From positions 1 to 7,932 of the forward strand of contig PLCG01000036.1 in NCBI GenBank assembly GCA_003135575.1: a stretch of 7,932 nucleotides of DNA, in the 5' to 3' direction. This stretch comes from Nitrososphaerota archaeon (lineage in GTDB: Archaea > Thermoproteota > Nitrososphaeria > Nitrososphaerales > Gagatemarchaeaceae). Both the position numbers and the translations under genes were made by a program. The notes beneath the pieces are model-generated. The model did no database searches, was not told the DNA's origin, and worked only from the letters and a program-made list of their open reading frames with translations. Below, one piece after another: positions 1 to 6,680 of this stretch. Each line of letters opens with the position of its first letter. Positions within the stretch are counted from its first letter, which is position 1.

Positions 1-3000
1 GACGCTGACTTCATCAAAACCATCTCCAAGGCGATGGGAAAGAAGCCCCCGGTGGGCTATGTCGAGGGCCCGCCCACTCTCAACGGCGTCCCCCACATAG
101 GGCACATACGCGGCCGCATCATGAAGGACCTCTGGTACCGATACGCCACCCTGCTCCTCAAGGAGAACGTCGTCTTCCGGGCAGGCTGGGACTGCCAGGG
201 GCTCCCCGTGGAGCTTCAGGCCGAGAAGGAGCTCGGGCTCTCTGGAAACAAGTGGGAGGATCTCAAGCAGATTGGCGAGGAGAAGCTCGTCGAAGCCTGC
301 AAACGCAGATTCGGCAAGTACCTCAAGTCCTGGGAGGAAGCGGACGACCTGCTGGGCCTTCTACTGGACCACTCAAAGGCGTACATGACCTATCGCGACA
401 GCTACATCGAGCGAGAGTGGAAGTTCCTCGAGCGCGCCTGGGAGAAAGGGATACTCGGGGAGGGTTACAAGGTCGTCCCCTATTGCCCGAGCTGCATGAC
501 CTCGCTGAGCCACGCAGAGGCCGTGCTCGGCTACGAGACTCTCGAGGACCCGAGTCTTTACTATACGGTGAGGGCGTCGGACGGGAGCTTCCTCGTCATC
601 TGGACCACGATGCCGTTCACCATCGTCACCGACGAGATGGTGGGCGTCAAGCCTGACGCGAACTACGCCTACGTGAAGGTAGGAGCGGAGACCTGGGTGG
701 TCGGCGAGGAAAGGAAGGCCGCCCTCGCGAGGGAGCTGGGCCTTGAATTCGGCGACACCGTGAAAGTGGTGAAGGGCAAGGACCTCGATGGCGTCTCCTA
801 CGAGCACCCCCTCCTCAAGCTGATACCCGGGCTCGAGCGCCTCCACGCCCAGGGAAAGATCCACAAGGTCGTCGCCGAAGAGTTCGTCGACACGCAGACG
901 GGCACCGGGCTGGTGCACCTATCTCCGGCCAACGGAGAGGAGGACTTCCAGGTCGCGACCAGGCGCGGCGTGCCGGTCTTCGCCCCGATAGACGACAGGG
1001 TCAGGTTCACTGAGGATGCAGGCAAGTTCGCAGGCCTCTTCGTCCGGGACGCGGACAAGGTCGTCTCCAAGCTCCTCGCGGAGACAGGGAAGCTCGTGAA
1101 CGAGGGAAGGCTGGAGCACGAGTACCCCACGTGCTGGCGCTCGGGGCATAGGCTTGTGTGGGTCGCCAGGAGGGAGTACTTCTACTGGATAGACCGGGTC
1201 AAGGACAAGCTCGTCGGGGCCGCCGATAAGGTAGAGTACTACTTCGACCAGCCGAGGAACAGGTTCGTCGAGTTCCTCAAGCAGTCTCCTCCTTGGTGCA
1301 TCTCGAGGGAGAGAGTGTGGGGCACCCCACTCCCGATCTGGGTGTGCGTAGAGTGCAAGGAGAAGGTCCCCGCCTTCTCGCGGCGCAGCATCGTGGAAAA
1401 GGCGAAGCAGCTCCCCGACGGCAAGGACTTTGAGCTCCACAGGCCGTGGATAGACAGGATCGTCCTCAAGTGCCCAAAGTGCGGCGGCGACTGCAGGAGG
1501 GAGCCTTTCGTCCTTGACACCTGGCACAACAGCGGCTCCGCCCCGTTGGCCGCGTTCACCGACGCCGAGAGGAAGGCCCTAGTCCCCGTCGAGCACCTCA
1601 CCGAGGGGATCGACCAGACGCGCGGATGGGCCTACACCATGCTCGTCCTGAACGTCGTCTACGAGGACAAGCCAGTCTCTCCCTACAAGGCCTTCCTCTT
1701 CCAGGGGCACGTGCTCGACGAGAAGGGCAGGAAGATGAGCAAGAGCCTCGGGAACGTGCTCGACGCTCTCGAGATGCTCAACAACGGCTCAGTCGACCTG
1801 TTGAGGTACTACATCATGTGGAAGAGCTCGCCGATCGACGCGCTGAGCTTGGACACCAAGGAGATGACCGGAAGGCCCTACCAGGTGCTCAACACGCTCT
1901 ACCACCTGCACGTCTATCTGCAGCAGAATGGGGAGCAGGACGGGTTCGACCCTCGCAAACACACCGTGCGATGGGCGATGGGGAAGAAGCTCCTGACCCA
2001 GGTCGATCTCTGGGTACTTTACAACCTGGACCAGGCTGTGGCCTCCGTCAGAAAGGCCTACGGGACGGGCAGATACAACGAGGCGTGCAAGGAGCTCGAG
2101 CACCAGATCGTCGAGGTCGTGAGCCAAGGCTACGTTAGGATGGTGAGGAGCGAGCTCTGGAACGACACCCCGAAGGAGAAGGCAAGGAGGCTCGCGATAT
2201 TCGCGGTCCTCGGGCAGGCGCTGTCTACGGTGGACATCCTCCTGCACCCGGTGACTCCATTCCTCACCGAATACCTCCACCAGGAGGTCTTCATGCGGGG
2301 CGGATGGAAGACGCCGATGCTGCTCCAGGACCTTCCCAAGTTCGCGCTCCCCAAGGCCGCAAAGGCCGAGAGCGAGGCCGTGGAGTTCGCTCTGATGGTC
2401 GAGGGGGCCTGCAACTCCGCGAGAGAGAAGGCCAAGCTCAAGAGGCGGTGGCCGCTGAGGAGCATGGAGGTCTACGTCCCTCCAGAAAGGGCCGCGAAGA
2501 TGAAGCGCGCGCAGAAGCTGATATCGCTCCTCTGCAACGTGAAGAAGGTCTCCTTCGCGACCAAGGTGTCCTCGCTGCCCGTCTCCGTCACGCTCACGCC
2601 GAACAGGTCGCAGATCGGCGCCAACTTCAAAGAGAAGACCAACGACGTCCTCACCCGGCTCAGGGTCCTCGAGGGGGACGAGGCGTGGGAGACCTACAGG
2701 GGCGGCAAACCCATCAAGCTCACGACAGCGAAGGGGGACAAGCTGGAGGTGCCCGTCTCGGCCATGGAGTTCAACTTCAGGGGAACCGGCGACTGGGAGG
2801 CCGCCGCGAGGGGAGAGACCATCGTCGCCATCGAGAAGGTGAGGGACGACAAGCTGATGGCCGAGGGTGTAGAGAGAGACGTCGCCAGAAGACTCCAGGC
2901 CCTCCGCAAGAAGCGTGGCTATTCGCCGGCGGCGGTGCTGGCGAAGGCGAGGGTAGCAGGGCTCGACGAGGAGATGGTGTCGATGCTCGCGCCTCTGAAG

Positions 3001-3171
3001 AAGCACCTTGCGTTCCTGGTGCGCGTCAAGGAGGTCGAGGTGCTCTCCGACCGCACGGAGGGAGAAGAATGGGAAGAGGACGAGCTGGACGGGAGGCCGA
3101 TATATCTCGACGTCTCGGGCGGGCTACTCGCCGGAAAAGAGCTGGCTAGCAAGGGACGGCGGAAGTCCTGA
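1..3171 (+). CDS. ileS: Isoleucyl-tRNA synthetase, archaeal type (5' end outside window)
   Basis: Cytoplasmic class Ia enzyme that charges tRNA-Ile with isoleucine using ATP. The first possible ATG is at 34, but the frame is open to base 1 and the family normally has more residues before its VEGPPTLNG block, so the gene very probably starts upstream of the window. Counting from the ATG at 34: the HIGH signature is at residues 21-24 (94-105), a CPSC zinc pair at 151/154, the CP1 editing domain runs from about 170 to 350 with WTTMPFT at 190 and GTGLVHLSPANGEED at 290, ISRERVWGTP lies near 423, a second zinc cluster is at C438/C441/C480/C483, DTWHNSG follows, and KMSKS is at 567-571 (1732-1746). 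The anticodon-binding helical region and the usual archaeal C-terminal domain complete it. At 1056 visible residues it is close to full family length with no frameshift. The GWDCQGLPVE block favours IleRS over ValRS or LeuRS. Its last 48 nt overlap the convergent phosphoesterase gene. Confidence 0.96.
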   Translation, partial: DADFIKTISKAMGKKPPVGYVEGPPTLNGVPHIGHIRGRIMKDLWYRYATLLLKENVVFRAGWDCQGLPVELQAEKELGLSGNKWEDLKQIGEEKLVEACKRRFGKYLKSWEEADDLLGLLLDHSKAYMTYRDSYIEREWKFLERAWEKGILGEGYKVVPYCPSCMTSLSHAEAVLGYETLEDPSLYYTVRASDGSFLVIWTTMPFTIVTDEMVGVKPDANYAYVKVGAETWVVGEERKAALARELGLEFGDTVKVVKGKDLDGVSYEHPLLKLIPGLERLHAQGKIHKVVAEEFVDTQTGTGLVHLSPANGEEDFQVATRRGVPVFAPIDDRVRFTEDAGKFAGLFVRDADKVVSKLLAETGKLVNEGRLEHEYPTCWRSGHRLVWVARREYFYWIDRVKDKLVGAADKVEYYFDQPRNRFVEFLKQSPPWCISRERVWGTPLPIWVCVECKEKVPAFSRRSIVEKAKQLPDGKDFELHRPWIDRIVLKCPKCGGDCRREPFVLDTWHNSGSAPLAAFTDAERKALVPVEHLTEGIDQTRGWAYTMLVLNVVYEDKPVSPYKAFLFQGHVLDEKGRKMSKSLGNVLDALEMLNNGSVDLLRYYIMWKSSPIDALSLDTKEMTGRPYQVLNTLYHLHVYLQQNGEQDGFDPRKHTVRWAMGKKLLTQVDLWVLYNLDQAVASVRKAYGTGRYNEACKELEHQIVEVVSQGYVRMVRSELWNDTPKEKARRLAIFAVLGQALSTVDILLHPVTPFLTEYLHQEVFMRGGWKTPMLLQDLPKFALPKAAKAESEAVEFALMVEGACNSAREKAKLKRRWPLRSMEVYVPPERAAKMKRAQKLISLLCNVKKVSFATKVSSLPVSVTLTPNRSQIGANFKEKTNDVLTRLRVLEGDEAWETYRGGKPIKLTTAKGDKLEVPVSAMEFNFRGTGDWEAAARGETIVAIEKVRDDKLMAEGVERDVARRLQALRKKRGYSPAAVLAKARVAGLDEEMVSMLAPLKKHLAFLVRVKEVEVLSDRTEGEEWEEDELDGRPIYLDVSGGLLAGKELASKGRRKS

Positions 3172-3843
3172 CTCTAGAATCTTCTTAGCCGCCTTCTCGA
3201 TGTCGTATTCCACCTGCCTCAGCTCCACATCCGCTCTTGATGGCTCGTCAGTTCCTACGCTGAGGATCGCGAACGACGCCCTCCGGTCCCCGGTGCGCGG
3301 CTGTCCGACCGACCCCGGGTTGAACACGAGGCCGCCGTCGTCGCCCCGCCACTCAAAGGCGAGGTGCGTGTGCCCCAACGCCATCACGTCGGCGTTCACC
3401 TTCTTGAGGTAGTAATCGAAGAGGTCAGTATGCGTCGAGGGCAGGACATACTCCCACATGTTGTCGTCCGGGGACCCGTGGGCCATGTAGAGCCTCTTTC
3501 CTCCTATCTCGGTCGAGACCTCCCGGGGGAGGGACCCAAGAAACGCCCGGCTCTCGTCCGTGATGTGCTTCGACGTCCACACCGCCGCCATCGCCGCCCT
3601 TGCGTTGAAGTCGCCCACGTCGCCGCTGATCGCGGCTTGGTCATGGTTCCCGAGGACACATGTCGCCTTCACTTGACTGAGGAGGCGCACGACCTCGTTG
3701 GGCGAGGCGCCGTAGCCGACGATGTCGCCGCAGCAATAGACCTTGAGCTTCCCCACCTCGTCGAGCACCGCCTCCAGCGCCTCCAAGTTCGAGTGCACGT
3801 CGGAGACGAAAGCTACCCGGACCGTGTCCTTGCTCGTCGCCAT
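3124..3843 (-). CDS. Calcineurin-like metallophosphoesterase (YfcE/MJ0936 type)
   Basis: A 239-residue single-domain phosphoesterase, the usual size for the YfcE/MJ0936 group of dinuclear-metal phosphodiesterases. The metal-binding series is complete: DVHSN (D15, H17), GDIVGYG (D40), GNHD (N66, H67), AHGSP (H122) and GHTH (H158, H160), followed by the typical NPGSVGQPR segment near residue 175. No signal peptide or membrane helix is visible, so it is probably cytoplasmic. The natural substrate cannot be read from sequence; family members cleave model phosphodiesters and some act on cyclic nucleotides. The start is the ATG at 3843, eight codons before the first core strand. No clear Shine-Dalgarno sequence precedes it, but a TATA-like element about 33 nt upstream fits a leaderless or short-leader transcript. 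It lies 53 nt after the TrmB-like gene on the same strand and may be co-transcribed with it. The TAG stop lies inside the 3' end of ileS. Confidence 0.93.
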   Translation of the reverse strand: MATSKDTVRVAFVSDVHSNLEALEAVLDEVGKLKVYCCGDIVGYGASPNEVVRLLSQVKATCVLGNHDQAAISGDVGDFNARAAMAAVWTSKHITDESRAFLGSLPREVSTEIGGKRLYMAHGSPDDNMWEYVLPSTHTDLFDYYLKKVNADVMALGHTHLAFEWRGDDGGLVFNPGSVGQPRTGDRRASFAILSVGTDEPSRADVELRQVEYDIEKAAKKILESGLPPSLASQLFSGE

Positions 3844-3870
3844 GGGCTGGGACCCGCGTCGCTCTCGTCG

Positions 3871-3883
3871 CTATCTAAGATTT
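3871..3883 (-). promoter_or_regulatory. Possible TATA box for the phosphoesterase gene
   Basis: Read on the minus strand, AAATCTTAGATAG is the only AT-rich run in the 53-nt gap between the TrmB-like gene and the phosphoesterase. Its centre is about 33 nt before the ATG, which would put a start site a few bases before the gene, consistent with the missing ribosome-binding site. It is a weak match to an archaeal TATA box, and read-through from the upstream gene is an equally good explanation. Confidence 0.3.
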
Positions 3884-3896
3884 CGGTCGCCCTTTG

Positions 3897-5108
3897 TCAC
3901 CGGCGGACGCCGGCGAACCGTCTCTGGATTATTCGGCTCCTGGTCTCGGGGAAGGCGGCGACCTGCAGGAGCTCGTTGGCTGTGCCTGTCCTCTTGAGCA
4001 GGCCCGCGAGCGCAAAGTACCACGTGGAGCCGGGGACCGAACCCTGGTTGTCCGGGAGCTCGATCCTTGCTATCTTGGTGAGAGGGTCGTACTCCGTCGA
4101 GGTGACCTCGTCGCCGAGCTCCTCCCGCATCATCGCGAGCATGAACTTGACCGTGGCGTCCAGTGGTTGGTGTGTCAGCTTCGAGGAGACGCGAGTCTCA
4201 AGGAGGCCGACCAGCGCCTCCCCTATCCCCTCTATGGTGCCCTCGTCCTTCACGACCCGCGCCACGGCCTCGATGAAGAGGTCCTTCATCTGGAGGGGGT
4301 CGACGAAGAACGGCAGCCCGTCCACAAGCTGGAGCGACGAGACGGCCCTGCTGCTCGTGGAGTTCTTCCAAAGGCTCTCGAAGAACTCGTCGCCGATGGC
4401 GCTCCTCAGCTCGCTCTGCAGGATCTGGTAGCCCCTCCCCGTCTGGCTGTTGACTATGATCAGCTCCGAATTGTCGATGACGAAGACGCTCTTCGCCACA
4501 AAGTGCCTCCCGAACTTTAGCTTGAGCCTGGGGGAGGAGAACGGGAACTCCGGCACCGTCTCCGTGAGCGACGAGACTATCCTCACGTCGGCGTCGTGTC
4601 TGCACGCGCTCTCCACCTCCTCTATGCACTCCTGAATGAGGTGGAGGCCCCAGTTGTCGACTATGCACTTGACCTCCTTCTCCGCCTTTAGTATCGATTC
4701 CTTGAGCTTCATGAGGAGGCTCTGCGAGCCGAGCGAGAGGAACCTCTCCTCCATGACGTCGCCCGGATTGATGTTCTTCTCCCTCACCTTCTTGAGGGCG
4801 ACCATCGACTTGCGGAGCGACCTGACCTTGCGCTCCCTCTCGACGAGGATCGAATGGAGGACCTCCGGGGGCTGCGCCTCGAACTTCGCCGGCTTGCCGC
4901 CCTCGACCTCTCTGAGGAGCCCCTTCCTCGTGAGCTGCTGGGAGACCTGGTAGACCTTCGTCCGGGGGACGCCAGATGCGTATTGGATCTGGTTCACCGT
5001 GCAAGCACCGTTAGAGAGGAGGGCGTAGTAGACCCGGGACTCGTATTCGGTCAGGCCGAAGCCCTGCAGGCCGACCACGAGCTCGCTCGAGTCGTCGGCG
5101 AGGCTCAT
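3897..5108 (-). CDS. TrmB-family transcriptional regulator with long C-terminal region
   Basis: A 403-residue predicted DNA-binding regulator. Residues about 15-80 form a TrmB winged helix: FGLTEYESRVYYALL, then GVPRTKVYQVSQQLTRKGLL as the recognition region, then a short basic wing. A charged helix at about 80-115 could be a dimerising coiled coil. Residues about 118-260 resemble the effector-side domain that follows the winged helix in TrmB proteins. The last 140 or so residues go beyond the usual TrmB length and contain an alpha/beta pattern ending in TWYFALAGLLK, faintly like V4R/ligand-binding domains; I cannot assign it. TrmB proteins often sense sugars, but no ligand can be inferred here. 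A GTG at 5144 would add 12 residues. The ATG at 5108 is preferred because GGAG sits 8 nt before it. It is divergent from the CdvB-like gene and 53 nt upstream of the phosphoesterase. Confidence 0.88.
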   Translation of the reverse strand: MSLADDSSELVVGLQGFGLTEYESRVYYALLSNGACTVNQIQYASGVPRTKVYQVSQQLTRKGLLREVEGGKPAKFEAQPPEVLHSILVERERKVRSLRKSMVALKKVREKNINPGDVMEERFLSLGSQSLLMKLKESILKAEKEVKCIVDNWGLHLIQECIEEVESACRHDADVRIVSSLTETVPEFPFSSPRLKLKFGRHFVAKSVFVIDNSELIIVNSQTGRGYQILQSELRSAIGDEFFESLWKNSTSSRAVSSLQLVDGLPFFVDPLQMKDLFIEAVARVVKDEGTIEGIGEALVGLLETRVSSKLTHQPLDATVKFMLAMMREELGDEVTSTEYDPLTKIARIELPDNQGSVPGSTWYFALAGLLKRTGTANELLQVAAFPETRSRIIQRRFAGVRR

Positions 5109-5116
5109 TCCCCTTG

Positions 5117-5120
5117 CTCC
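5117..5120 (-). promoter_or_regulatory. Shine-Dalgarno sequence deciding the TrmB-like start
   Basis: On the minus strand GGAG is followed by 8 nt and then ATG (5108). The alternative GTG at 5144 has no comparable motif, so this site favours the shorter 403-residue protein. Confidence 0.5.
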
Positions 5121-5140
5121 GTGATTAACTGCCAAGCTAT

Positions 5141-5152
5141 TCACCGCGGTGA
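5141..5152. promoter_or_regulatory. Palindrome in divergent control region, candidate operator
   Basis: TCACCGCGGTGA is a perfect 12-bp inverted repeat between the divergent TrmB-like and CdvB-like genes (gap 5109-5215). CGGTGAC at 5147-5153, which includes half of the palindrome, recurs at 5162-5168, with a related GGTTAC between them at 5155-5160, giving helically spaced half-sites. TrmB-type regulators bind inverted repeats and many regulate themselves, so this is a reasonable operator for the neighbouring regulator. It could also overlap the start codon region if the GTG at 5144 is used. No binding evidence exists in the sequence alone. Confidence 0.4.
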
Positions 5153-5174
5153 CTGGTTACTCGGTGACATCCGG

Positions 5175-5182
5175 CATAAGAA
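5175..5182 (+). promoter_or_regulatory. Possible TATA box for the CdvB-like gene
   Basis: CATAAGAA lies about 37 nt before the ATG at 5216. With the usual TATA-to-start distance of about 26 nt, transcription would begin near 5204, giving a leader of about 12 nt. This placement also argues against the in-frame TTG at 5198 as the translation start, because it would lie upstream of the transcript. Confidence 0.4.
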
Positions 5183-5215
5183 GACGGGTCATGCACATTG
5201 AACCAGCGAGTCAAT

Positions 5216-5863
5216 ATGTCCCAATTCGCAAGCAAGTGGGAGAAGTCAAACAATGCCGGAATCACGTCACGAGTACGTGAATCTGTTAAGAACCCTGGTC
5301 CCCTCAAGCCGAGGCTGGACCTGGCAGTAAGGCAGATTCAGGTGCAAGTCGCGAAACTCGATGCAACCTCGTCTAAGCTCAGGGAAAGAGACGCCTCGAT
5401 CTTCAACAAGATCGTGTCATCTATCCAGAAGCACGACTCACAGCATGCTTCGGTCTATGCGAACGAACTCGCAGAGATCAGGAAGATGAACAGGATGGTC
5501 ACACAGGCCAAACTGGCTCTCGAGCAGATAACCCTGCGGCTGAACACGATCACCGAGCTGGGCGACATCGTCGTCACCCTCACCCCAGCAATGTCAGTGA
5601 TTCGCAGCGTAAGGCAGGGACTTGTGAGCGTCCTACCGGAGGCAGAAGGCGAAATCGGAGAGATATCTGGCCTGCTGAGCAGCATCCTAGTGGATGCGGG
5701 CACAGTGGGAGGATACAATCTGAACTTCGAGGCTGCCAACGAGGACGCAGAGAAGGTACTTGCAGAGGCTGCAGCAGTCGCCGAAAGCAGGATGAAGGAG
5801 AAGTTCCCAGAGATTCCCTCTGGGCTCCCCTCGATGGAAGGATCGACGGAAAGCACATCGTAA
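5216..5863 (+). CDS. ESCRT-III/Snf7-family protein, CdvB paralogue
   Basis: A 215-residue predicted component of the archaeal Cdv (ESCRT-III) machinery, whose filaments remodel membranes during cytokinesis. Visible features: a short N-terminal FASKWEK segment as in CdvB paralogues; a basic stretch RVRESVKNPGPLKPR at 19-33; a long helix at about 34-57; a second long charged helix at about 58-112 that includes NELAEIRKMNRMVTQAKLALEQ; then shorter helices to about 165, with the conserved-looking ITELGDIVVTLTPAM block. The C-terminus is acidic and alanine-rich and carries FPEIPSGLPS at 197-206, a proline-rich stretch resembling an MIT-interacting motif 2. The winged-helix tail of classical CdvB is absent, so it is closer to the CdvB1/B2-type paralogues. 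An in-frame TTG at 5198 would add six residues, but the ATG fits the promoter spacing better. It is divergent from the TrmB-like gene. No cdvA or cdvC is visible nearby. Confidence 0.85.
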   Translation: MSQFASKWEKSNNAGITSRVRESVKNPGPLKPRLDLAVRQIQVQVAKLDATSSKLRERDASIFNKIVSSIQKHDSQHASVYANELAEIRKMNRMVTQAKLALEQITLRLNTITELGDIVVTLTPAMSVIRSVRQGLVSVLPEAEGEIGEISGLLSSILVDAGTVGGYNLNFEAANEDAEKVLAEAAAVAESRMKEKFPEIPSGLPSMEGSTESTS

Positions 5864-5882
5864 GAGCAAGAATGGAAACCGT

Positions 5883-5936
5883 GAGGGGCTTGGGACCCGC
5901 GAAAGTGGGAACCTCCCCTCCGCTCCTCTTCTTCTC
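5883..5936 (+). terminator. GNRA-capped hairpin plus pyrimidine tract after the CdvB-like gene
   Basis: Twenty bases after the CdvB-like stop codon, GAGGGG (5883-5888) pairs with CCCCTC (5915-5920). Inside, CCCGC and GTGGG (one G-U pair) close a GAAA tetraloop at 5901-5904. An asymmetric internal loop separates the two stems. A C/T-only run follows at about 5923-5936. Position and shape fit a 3'-end or termination structure. The GNRA loop and internal loop also allow a stable protein-binding RNA element. Confidence 0.45.
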
Positions 5937-5990
5937 GGACGCGGCTAAAACTGACTCATAGCACGTTCAGCGAGAAAGTAAAAGGTCGAA

Positions 5991-6021
5991 GCGCTAGGGT
6001 TTCCTGGCGCCTTTCTTCCTT
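5991..6021 (+). terminator. Eight-bp stem-loop followed by a T-rich run
   Basis: GCGCTAGG (5991-5998) and CCTGGCGC (6003-6010) form an unbroken 8-bp stem with one G-U pair and a GTTT loop. CTTTCTTCCTT follows at 6011-6021. Archaeal termination depends mainly on such T-rich runs. It lies 128 nt after the CdvB-like gene and could be its distal terminator or the end of a short untranslated RNA. An AAGTAAAAG run at about 5976-5984 just before it could instead be promoter-like. Confidence 0.45.
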
Positions 6022-6116
6022 AGTTAGTTCAGGATCCCGTTGCCGCGAAGCCCGCAGTCGACATATGCGCAGAGGGGGCGCTCGACCAACCGAGGATTTG
6101 AGAGCCGCCAGCGAGC

Positions 6117-6130
6117 AGGAAGGAATTTAA
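6117..6130 (+). promoter_or_regulatory. BRE/TATA promoter for the 18-aa gene
   Basis: A purine-rich run (AGGAAGGAA, 6117-6125) is followed directly by TTTAA (6126-6130). The centre of TTTAA is 27 nt before the ATG at 6155. This is the spacing expected when transcription begins at or just before the start codon, so the transcript would be leaderless. There is correspondingly no good ribosome-binding site. Confidence 0.55.
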
Positions 6131-6154
6131 GCGAAGGTGAAGGCGTGCAATCAC

Positions 6155-6211
6155 ATGGCGAAAGCGAAGAAAGCAAACAAGAAAGTTACCAAGCGAAAGA
6201 CAACCAAGTAA
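6155..6211 (+). CDS. 18-aa lysine-rich miniprotein
   Basis: The ORF encodes MAKAKKANKKVTKRKTTK and a TAA stop; 9 of 18 residues are Lys or Arg and there are no acidic residues. It is too short for homology to mean much. Support comes from the promoter 27 nt upstream, a hairpin with a T-run 42 nt after the stop, and the similar start of the 53-aa lysine-rich gene facing it at 6657 (both begin MAK and then alternate Lys and Ala). A role in binding nucleic acid is plausible from charge alone. It could also be the remnant of a longer gene or a chance ORF. Ribosomal protein eL41 is similar in size, but it is arginine-rich with a different pattern. Confidence 0.42.
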   Translation: MAKAKKANKKVTKRKTTK

Positions 6212-6252
6212 GGCGCTCGTCGGTCGAGTACAACGACATCCTGGGGTTCCTA

Positions 6253-6283
6253 GAGCGGTAACGGTCCGCTTCCCACTTTTGTT
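6253..6283 (+). terminator. Hairpin with T-run after the 18-aa gene
   Basis: AGCGG (6254-6258) pairs with CCGCT (6266-6270) around a 7-nt loop, extended by a G-U pair at 6253/6271, and CTTTTGTTGG follows with four Ts at 6277-6280. It lies about 40 nt after the 18-aa stop codon, a sensible place for the end of a short mRNA. Confidence 0.42.
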
Positions 6284-6495
6284 GGTTAGAAGAGGTGACA
6301 TAGGTCAACTAATAGAACGGAATATCGAAGGACACTCCAAGCGGCCTGCTTTCCCCCAACGTGCGCGTTGACGACATAGCCGAAGGCTTCTCTTCTGCCC
6401 GGCAGGAAAGCGAATGATTGCGGTTAGCGGTCTCGCCTCTTGCGGTCTTATTATGAGACTAATTGAGAGGACGTTGGCGCGAACGGGAAGCTCAC
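6284..6495. other. Gene-free stretch with small hairpins and a GCGGTCT repeat
   Basis: This is the 3'-to-3' space between the two lysine-rich genes. No convincing ORF, tRNA or rRNA is present. CAACG/CGTTG form a perfect 5-bp stem with a TGCG loop at 6357-6370. GTCTT/GAGAC form a stem with an AT-only loop at 6445-6459. GCGGT begins at 6420, 6427 and 6442, the last two extending to GCGGTCT. These could be part of a small RNA or the 3' ends of the flanking mRNAs. No known RNA family was recognised. Confidence 0.3.
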
Positions 6496-6657
6496 TTAGC
6501 GATAGGGTAAGTGGACATCGGGGAGTGATTTAGTAGCAGGTTGTGGAGTGGCAGGAGCAGCAGCTGGTTGTGCGGCTTCCTTCTTCTTGACAACAGTTCG
6601 CTTTGCGGCCGTCTTCTTGGCCTTCCTCGAAGGATTCTTTGCTTTTTTCTTCGCCAT
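6496..6657 (-). CDS. 53-aa lysine-rich, histone-H1-tail-like protein
   Basis: The protein starts MAKKKAKNPSRKAKKTAAKR. The first 26 residues contain 11 Lys and 2 Arg. Residues about 28-43 are an Ala/Pro/Gln linker, and the end is LPDVHLPYR. This basic-then-Ala/Pro composition resembles histone H1 tails and the lysine-rich tails of some bacterial nucleoid proteins, but no folded domain is visible. A DNA- or RNA-binding role is inference from charge. The ATG at 6657 has a strong TATATA 27-28 nt upstream, consistent with a leaderless mRNA, and no ribosome-binding site. The opposite strand has a longer ORF, but its Phe/Leu-rich translation is what antisense lysine codons produce. It faces the 18-aa gene and is divergent from cdc48. 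Confidence 0.72.
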   Translation of the reverse strand: MAKKKAKNPSRKAKKTAAKRTVVKKKEAAQPAAAPATPQPATKSLPDVHLPYR

Positions 6658-6680
6658 ATGGTTGCTTGATGAGACTGCGA

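Noticed and set aside
1789..3006. 405-aa open frame on the minus strand inside ileS
   Set aside because: It lies wholly antisense to a well-conserved gene in GC-rich DNA, where long shadow frames are expected; its Arg/Leu/His-rich translation shows no domain.
3364..4431. 355-aa plus-strand frame spanning the phosphoesterase and TrmB-like genes
   Set aside because: It runs antisense across two recognisable genes and their gap, with low-complexity composition and no recognisable motif.
4198..5004. 268-aa minus-strand frame inside the TrmB-like gene
   Set aside because: It is a shifted frame of the same strand; the translation is Gly/Arg/Pro-rich and the true frame carries the winged-helix motif.
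6155..6211. Ribosomal protein eL41 as identity of the 18-aa peptide
   Set aside because: eL41 is arginine-rich with a tryptophan near the start; this peptide is Lys/Ala/Thr-based and shorter.
6040..6261. 73-aa plus-strand frame overlapping the 18-aa gene
   Set aside because: It needs a TTG start with no ribosome-binding site, crosses the TTTAA promoter element, and has unpatterned Ser/Arg/Glu-rich sequence.
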